From assembly GCA_026745465.1 (NCBI GenBank), contig JACYXH010000012.1, positions 1 to 64,000 on the forward strand: a DNA stretch of 64,000 nt. The letters run 5' to 3'. Both the position numbers and the translations under genes were made by a program. Of this stretch, positions 57,616 through 64,000 are shown in pieces; within the stretch, counting starts at the first letter, position 1, and the number at the start of each line of letters is the position of its first letter. The notes under the pieces were generated by a model. It worked only from the letters and a program-made list of their open reading frames with translations, had not been told where the DNA came from and did not search any database. Source of the DNA: Lota lota. Its lineage: Eukaryota; Chordata; Actinopteri; Gadiformes; Lotidae.

Positions 57616-57756
57616 AGAATCTCTTTATATTTTCTTTTTTTATTTCACACAACTGTACACAGAGAATGAATAAACATGCCCCACCCCCAACCAAATAAAG
57701 CTATAGAGTACGTGTTTATTCCTTGGGGTCTATTAGTCCATATCTCTTGGTTGGCG

Positions 57757-57760
<4 letters not shown>

Positions 57761-57806
<46 letters not shown>
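57761..57806. repeat. (CA)n microsatellite
   Basis: About 23 clean CA units. Confidence 0.95.
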
Positions 57807-57807
<1 letters not shown>

Positions 57808-58127
57808 CCACTTGTGTCACTGGGACACATAAAGGGAACTGGGGATTAGAAGAGAGAAGGAACCTGGAGTCATGGCACTGAAGAGAGCCTGAAGCCAGGA
57901 AGGCACGACAATCCTTAGAGAGACCATGGCCGGCCCAACCGCTACATAACACAACCGTAAACCTTGAAAGCGGAAAGGGGAAAGCGATAGACTCCTGCTG
58001 ACTGCACACACACACACTCGGAACAACAGCCGACCACCGAACTGGCATTGTTTTAAGACTGGTGGCTCAAGGGAATGAGCAAAGTAATGATTCATATTAA
58101 TACAACTCCTTCATTTGAGTTTGCTGT
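57807..58127. other. Unique DNA
   Basis: No gene recognised. Frames of 92-110 codons on the minus strand show no domain. Confidence 0.4.
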
Positions 58128-58181
58128 TGTATTATTATTATTATTAGTAGTAGTAGTAGTAGCAGTAGTGGTAGTAGTAGC

Positions 58182-58221
<40 letters not shown>

Positions 58222-58222
58222 T
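58128..58222. repeat. (ATT)n to (TAG)n triplet array
   Basis: Starts as ATT triplets, becomes TAG with scattered CAG and TGG variants, about 95 bp. Confidence 0.9.
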
Positions 58223-58440
58223 TATCAGTAGAGGGCTAGGGTATTAGTCACACAGCTGTGTTGTCACAGGAAAGCATAAATGTGATGGATATACAAGCTT
58301 CAAGCTGCGATACGTCAGGGTTGTGTGTCATTGATGTCACCCCGCGTCTCGCCATTAAGGAATGAAAGCGCACGTGATCACATGAGCGGCTGGGTGGAAG
58401 GAGGAAAAAATGGGAAGCAGTGGTACGACTGTGTCCAATT

Positions 58441-58480
58441 TACATATATATATGTTCATATATATATATATATATATAAA
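58441..58480. repeat. (TA)n microsatellite
   Basis: Two TA tracts separated by TGTTCA. Confidence 0.9.
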
Positions 58481-58566
58481 AGTCTGCATCTTTTGTCTGC
58501 ATCTTGTCATGACCACAGATGATAGAGTAAAGGTCAGAGAGAGCGACAAAATAAGATAATTACCAT

Positions 58567-58744
58567 TTTCTTTGGTGTTGAATCACAAATCGTGACTAAG
58601 CAAGTGCTTTAATATTACGAATGAATGTTTTCTTCTTCGTTAAAAAGATGGTAGACTAAGGGTCAGGGTTTGTGATTAAAAAAGGCCTGAATAGTGTTTC
58701 TTTTGTATTGAATCAAAACTAAGTACTCAGTACTTTAATGTTAT
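58567..58744. repeat. Diverged direct duplication, about 130-bp spacing
   Basis: TTTCTTTGGTGTTGAATCA followed by CTAAGCAAGTGCTTTAATATTA (58567-58616) recurs as TTTCTTTTGTATTGAATCA followed by CTAAGTACTCAGTACTTTAATGTTA (58697-58744). The copies are old and imperfect. Confidence 0.5.
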
Positions 58745-59310
58745 TAAAAGATGGGTTCAGCTCTCATTATTAATATGTTCGTTGACTTCACAGCACAACC
58801 GACAAGACTGAATCAATCCTAACCCGTGACCCGTGATAATATAAGTTCACTGTTATGTGAACTTTGCATTCTGCATCGACAAAGATACTGCCAGGTACTA
58901 TGGCGGTCTATGAGAAAGAATCTTTGTGCCTCTCTGCCACCTACAAACACCAAAGCAGACGCTGCACTGACAGCAAGAGAGTGTTCACCATGAATGGTGT
59001 GCTGGAAGTCATTTTGCAGCTTGTTACCCAGCAAACATCTGGAGGTTTGAGGTAATTGCAAAAACACAAATCCCAATCATTTGGGTAGGGTCCAACTGAA
59101 GGACCTCCCCCTCCCCCCCGCCCCTCTCTGCTCCCCCTGAGGTTCTTCAGTCCTGTGAGCCAAGCAGCTTCAGTTGCATCCTATTTAATCATTTAAGCAA
59201 ATAACATGGTTCCATAAACATACTGGTGGCTTGGGGAGACGGCAGCCCAGCCTTAAAATGCTCAACAGAAATCCCATCCCACATCATGGTAGGTAAACTG
59301 CCACAGAGTT
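58745..59310. other. Unique DNA
   Basis: C-rich patch at about 59105-59126. No gene recognised. Confidence 0.45.
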
Positions 59311-59480
59311 AAATACTGCATTTCTTATTTTTTTTTTTCATACAATAATTCTTATTTTTTAAATACGATATTTCTTTTTTTCTGAAATATGGGATTTCTT
59401 ATTTTTTAAATACTATAAAAAAAAATTATATGATATTTCTTATTTCTGAAATACGGGATTTCTTATTTTTAGAATGCACG
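59311..59480. repeat. Decayed AT-rich tandem repeat
   Basis: Imperfect units of the type AAATACGATATTTCTTATTTTT recur at least five times. A further copy lies at about 59703-59736. An old minisatellite. Confidence 0.7.
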
Positions 59481-62059
59481 TCTGTCCAACACACAGAACC
59501 TTTTGACTCTTGATGCTTGATACATGTTGACTCTTAGAATGCTCAATGAAGAGGAACATACAACTTTAATAAAAAATTATGTTGCATTGAAATGTATGAA
59601 CGTTTATAATCCATTATTCATTTCTAAATCATTCTATCATTTTCTTGACTTGGGTCATTCCTTCTCGGGTCATTGGGGGTTAAAATGTGTCCTATCTTAC
59701 GTTATTTCTTACTTTTTAAATATGGTATTTCTTAATAAAGAAAATCTGGTTTAATACAACACAAAATATTTGTTGACTCGTGATTGTTGCTACGTCTTGA
59801 CTCTGGGACTGAATGCATCCTATCCTATGACAGGCATAAACCAGGTGTAGGATACTTGTGCATTTCCCATTGGCCTAATATGCCAGTCTTTTGAGGTCAG
59901 ATGAAACTGGATCATCCAGCAGGAACCAGTGTAAACACAGGGAAAACATCCAGCGTGACCAAAATCTCTACAGCTGCAAACTGTTAAGTGTTGCAACGCA
60001 CCACTGTGCCAGCCCTCACTAAACCCCCGACCCCCCACATCCACCCCACCCCCCATTATCCACAAAATGAATAAAACAGTGGTTAGCAAAAATATACAAA
60101 CATGGCCGTTATGAAGAAAAGAACGATGGAAAACAAACAAGTTTCACGTTTAAATGTAGAAATAAGAACTGAATTACTACATAGCACAGATGTTGATAGC
60201 TAACATTGTTTTGTACTTTAAAAGAACCCAAACATAGTTGTGACTAATTGGAAGACATGTATGAATAGATCAATTGGGAGACCTAGAAAACAAATAACTA
60301 TATTGTAAACTAAATAATGATTAGTTTGAGTTATGTTCTATCATTATTCGAATGGCAATTTACCATCGTCAGGAAATTGCAATGCGGTAGGACCATGTAG
60401 TCCTAGTGAAGATATTATCTCAGTTTCATAAACTGAAGACAAAACTTCCTAATTAATTGCACGAGTGACCGTTCTGTATGTGAAAATGTGAAATTACATG
60501 TTTGGGTCGCAATGCTATGGCCATTCTTCGTTAAAATTAATTAAAAAACATTATTGAATACAAAAAAAGAAGTAAAGAAAATGAAGCACAATAAACAATG
60601 TACAGGATGCTCGTATCAAAAACAAACACTAGGAAATATGCAAGTAAGACGAGTGCAACACAGCAGCGCTGTCAACAAGGACATCAATATTCAAGAGAGA
60701 AGTTGTGAAATGTTGATTAGGAGTCGTGTGCGTGGGTGTGAATATGTTACTGTTCCATTAAAAGGATTCCGCAACATGGCAGAGGGGGTTTTGTCGATAT
60801 TATCCCTTAAAAAAACACTATTCAGTTAACATTATTGAATGACTTCAACTAAAGCAATGTTCAAAGCCAAGTCTAAACAGTGATTCTTCAAGGTATTTTA
60901 GTGTCAAAACGCATCCAACTGGAATGTTGTGTTTGGAATGGAAAGATACTGAATAGAACAAAAACATTAGGTGTAAAGGTTAAAGGTTACTGGAGAAAAA
61001 ATGAAGTGGGAGCTGCATGTGGCTAAGATGTGTTTGCTTTACAGCCAGGGTAGGCATTTATTTTAGAAGCATTTTTTGTCATATTTGTTGAAATTAACTT
61101 AACATCTCGACGCTAAACAATATATTAAATGTTCTTAATAAGCCTGGCCAATCCTTTCATTGCGCCTGAATGAAAGAATTGGATGGCTTGCCTGTCTATG
61201 CCCATGCACTCATGCACTGACCTGAGTTGTCTACAAGGACGCAAACCCATTGCTAAACCGAGCTGGTCTGCGCTCCTCTTTCCAACGCTCTCACATCCTC
61301 CAGCAGTAGTCATGCATTGAGCGCAATGTGTTTTGGGAGACTTTCTTTGGAGGGAGGCCTGAAGGGAGGGATGGGAATTTTCGGTTGGATATTTCAAAAT
61401 CTAGCTTATGCTGGCTTTGCCTACCCCTGATTTAAACACGGTTTCTTCACAAGTCAACCGTTTTCTTTCCTTGTGTATCAGTTAGTTTACGTCATGGTAT
61501 CCTTCATGTTCTCCCTGTTGTAAACTGTAATGTTACAAAGTATCCTCAATCAAATGTGGTTCGAGCAGAAGTAACCATGAACAACAGTAAATGTTTCTGA
61601 AACTAAGGTTTGGAAATCACCAAAAGAGGCATGATATATAATTGCAAATATACATATTTTATTACAGAGAACAAGTTCACAATGGTCTCTTACTTAGTTG
61701 GCCACTTGACACACGTAAAAGATAGAAATGCACACTGTGATTAAGAAACACAAACTACAAAGATTAAACAAACAAAGGTTTCTATAATGACCCAGAGGTT
61801 ATATAATAAACAGTGGTTGGCACAATCGCAACCTGTAAACAGATACAAGAAAGCCATTGTTAGAACATGCATCCAATAACAATATTTGAGATAGACTGCA
61901 TGGCTCCCGTCTCTGCCTCCCCTGTCGGCCCCTTAGGATCAAGGATGTAAGACCTAGCGCTCTCCTTGGCATGCTCTACAGACATTCAAGGTACATTTTT
62001 TTGGACAAACATATCTGGTTGTGGTTTGACATAGGAAACCAACCCGAGAAGTGACCGGG
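59481..62059. other. Unique AT-rich DNA
   Basis: Non-repetitive apart from the stray repeat unit near 59710. A 106-codon minus frame (59820-60140) and a 91-codon plus frame (60554-60829) show no domain I recognise. Confidence 0.5.
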
Positions 62060-62260
62060 TTGAGGAAACAGGTGTGAATGCGGAGCATGTCACACAGCAT
62101 CAACACCATTGTGTTTGCTGGTTCTCTGTGGTTGAGCAGATAAAGCCTCGTGCTCCTGTTGCTATTGGCCCTCAACTGTACAGGTGTAAATTATTTGCTC
62201 TAATTGCACATGACAGTCAGGTAGAGGGTTTCTATGGGGATTAATTGGTGTCAATCATAC
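62060..62260. promoter_or_regulatory. Candidate conserved non-coding element
   Basis: Non-repetitive sequence with TAAATTATTTGCTCTAATTG and GATTAATTGG homeodomain-type cores and GGTTGAGCAGATAAAGC. Enhancer-like by texture only. Confidence 0.3.
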
Positions 62261-62946
62261 AAGGGAAACACCCACTATGGCAGGGTACTGCAGTAATGCA
62301 AAGTGGGGAAACGACACAACAAAATGCTAAATAGCAATAACAAATCGGAATCACAGGAGGGGTAGATCAAAGCTGACAAACTACTTGATTAGAAGTAAAC
62401 GTAAAAGGTTTAGTTTCTTAAGATTTTGGTGAAAAATGATTGACAGATATTGGCACTGAGTGTCCTCTGGGTGATTGGTCTAGAGTTTATCAGGATCTGA
62501 CACACTAAATGCTGCTGTCGGTCCTCGATCTCACCATTAGGAACGATACAGAGGCCAGTTGCAGCGTGTTGACAACACTGTGTCCTTTCTCCATTTCCTT
62601 CTCCACTTTGGGGTTGCGTAATGTCTGTCTATGAAAGGGTAATGTAGCTGCCCGGTGCCCAGGCTTGTCTTGCTAAACAGGCTGCCGTGGCTGTTGCATT
62701 AAATAATGAGCAGGCGTAAGCTGTGAGCGAATCCAACTATCCAGAAAGAAATAAAAAGGTGGGAGAAGAAAATATCAATATGTTAATCATAGTTTAGTTC
62801 CATGTCTTTTTTACACTTTTCTTTAATACCGTGCACCCAATCATCGCATAGCGCATATTGGAGGCGATTTGAGGAAACATAATAAACGATTTGACAGGCA
62901 TTTTAATACATAGGCTCTGATGAAACCAGCCGGCAACATCACCATC

Positions 62947-62950
<4 letters not shown>
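62261..62950. other. Unique DNA
   Basis: No feature recognised. Confidence 0.5.

Positions 62951-63039
<89 letters not shown>
62951..63039. repeat. (GA)n microsatellite, about 89 bp
   Basis: Pure GA repeat. The Ser/Leu and Glu/Arg frames on either strand are artefacts. Confidence 0.95.
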
Positions 63040-63041
<2 letters not shown>

Positions 63042-63765
63042 GCAGAGCGCGTGGGGACTGACGGAGGTGGTGGAGCAAACCCATCTCGATGGCGTTTGTG
63101 CACGTGATCCGAGTGTGTGGCGCGTGGCGGCGCTTGATTGATTGTGTTGTTATTGCTAAGAACTCTCTTCCTGTTGCCTCCGGGACCCCTCTCGATCTAT
63201 CCACTGTCTGTTTATGCCGCTGCTCATACATTTTACAGGACACAACTCGGACCCACCGGGGGGGGGGCTTTAAACAATTGCTTTATTGATGAATTCTCCC
63301 ACACCGCGGGAAAAGAGAATGGGCTTTGGGTTGAAGGAGGTGCTGGATTTAAAAAGCAGTGAAATGCATTCATGGTTTTGTACAAATGTGATATGACTTT
63401 AAAAGGGAGAACACGGATTAGTAGGGAGATGACAGCAGCAGGCAGGTTGTATTTTATGTGATTCTTGGGGGCCGGTTTGCCGCCCAATTCATCATTAGCT
63501 GTGGAATTTAAAATTGTAAAATTTTACAAAATGAGCAGAATGAAAAATGACATGAGCAATTGTTGTCAGAGGAAGATGATTGAAAAGGTAGTCGGGTGCT
63601 GGCCTGTTTTATATGTACCACACACACACAGAAACATGAATAGAACTTGGCCTTGAGGTTGAGACCTATAGATTATGAAGTTATTCTTCAACTTCTAATT
63701 TTAGATAATCATGGGGCTGGTGGCTGGTGCACTCCTCAGCAATATCAAGATTCTACCCTTTGCAT
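63040..63765. other. Unique DNA, CpG-richer at its left edge
   Basis: The 63040-63320 part is notably CpG-richer than the flanks (GCGCGTGG, GGCGCGTGGCGGCG), but no exon is recognised. The rest is AT-rich. Confidence 0.4.
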
Positions 63766-63767
63766 GT

Positions 63768-63880
63768 GTGTCAGAATCAGAATCAGAGTTGCTTTTATTA
63801 CATATTAACGCAAGAGTAAAATTTCTTAGGCTTGGATCCTCAACAGTCATATAGCAGCATCAATACAAGATGTACACACA
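63768..63880 (-). mobile_element. Interspersed repeat of LINE-tail type
   Basis: TCAGAATCAGAATCAGAGTT followed by GCTTTTATTACATA and AAAATTTCTTAGG resembles the 3' end of a teleost non-LTR element, usually met as (GAATCA)n GCTTTATTGG, in reverse orientation. Diverged and short. Confidence 0.6.
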
Positions 63881-63912
63881 CACAATGTACACACAGTGTA
63901 CACACAATACAA

Positions 63913-63943
63913 GTGTGTGTGCGTGTGTGTGTGTGTGTGTGTG
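63913..63943. repeat. (GT)n microsatellite
   Basis: About 14 GT units with one early GC change. The complementary degenerate CA tract is at about 63874-63910. Confidence 0.95.
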
Positions 63944-64000
63944 TTTTGGGCCACAAATAAAATACACTAACCGGCACCAATTGAAATCAACCAGTCTGCA

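Noticed and set aside
62794-63243. 149-codon minus-strand frame
   Set aside because: Central third is the GA/CT microsatellite; flanks show no domain.

Overview
This is vertebrate nuclear DNA, almost certainly from a teleost fish. The evidence is several decayed tRNA-derived SINEs whose tails resemble the common fish SINE ending (consensus like GCTTTGGATAAAAGCGTCTG), two TTAA-flanked MITEs and a hAT-like MITE of types common in ray-finned fish, a LINE-type tail starting with repeated GAATCA, and an extreme load of microsatellites. Such repeat density is known from gadiform fish such as cod, but that narrower placement is inference. I find no protein-coding gene that I can support. The longest open frames (up to 312 codons) are translations of GTG, CA, GA, TCC or poly-G/C repeats. 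The window therefore reads as a gene desert or the inside of a very large intron.

Layout. Positions 1-9,200 are mostly unique AT-rich DNA, with a 74-base uninterrupted G run at 1917-1990, a minus-strand SINE at 3.2-3.4 kb, a large CA block at 7.86-8.15 kb and two stretches with POU/homeodomain-type motifs (5.78 and 8.66 kb). Positions 9.8-16.6 kb hold eight G or C homopolymers, seven of them over 20 bases, separated by unique DNA. Positions 16.6-21 kb carry a SINE, a TTAA-flanked MITE and CT/GT arrays. Positions 21.1-21.9 kb hold a GTG array that includes a 102-bp higher-order repeat. Positions 22-24.1 kb are unique and end in a CpG-rich, promoter-like block with a good minus-strand splice donor. 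From 24.3 to 39 kb the repeat load is heaviest: GT, TCC, CT, GA, CCCT, CA, GTG and ACT arrays, more poly-C/G tracts, three SINEs and a probable solo LTR fossil inside an ACT array. From about 39 kb to the end the DNA is quieter and AT-richer, with a second TTAA MITE (50.2 kb), a hAT-like MITE (51.6 kb), a decayed MITE (47.0 kb), a 32-base C run (53.05 kb) and several long unique stretches that look like conserved non-coding DNA (53.6-54.4 kb, 62.0-62.3 kb).

Because there are no confirmed genes, there is no pathway or operon to describe. The possible transcription-related features are the CpG-rich block at 23.7-24.1 kb (minus strand), two small plus-strand segments bounded by good splice signals (19347-19404 and a 14-nt candidate micro-exon at 42543-42556), and an acceptor-led short frame at 48127. 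All are hypotheses. No previously undescribed protein system was found. The most unusual property of the window is its dense set of long poly-G/poly-C tracts, with C runs outnumbering G runs about two to one on this strand.
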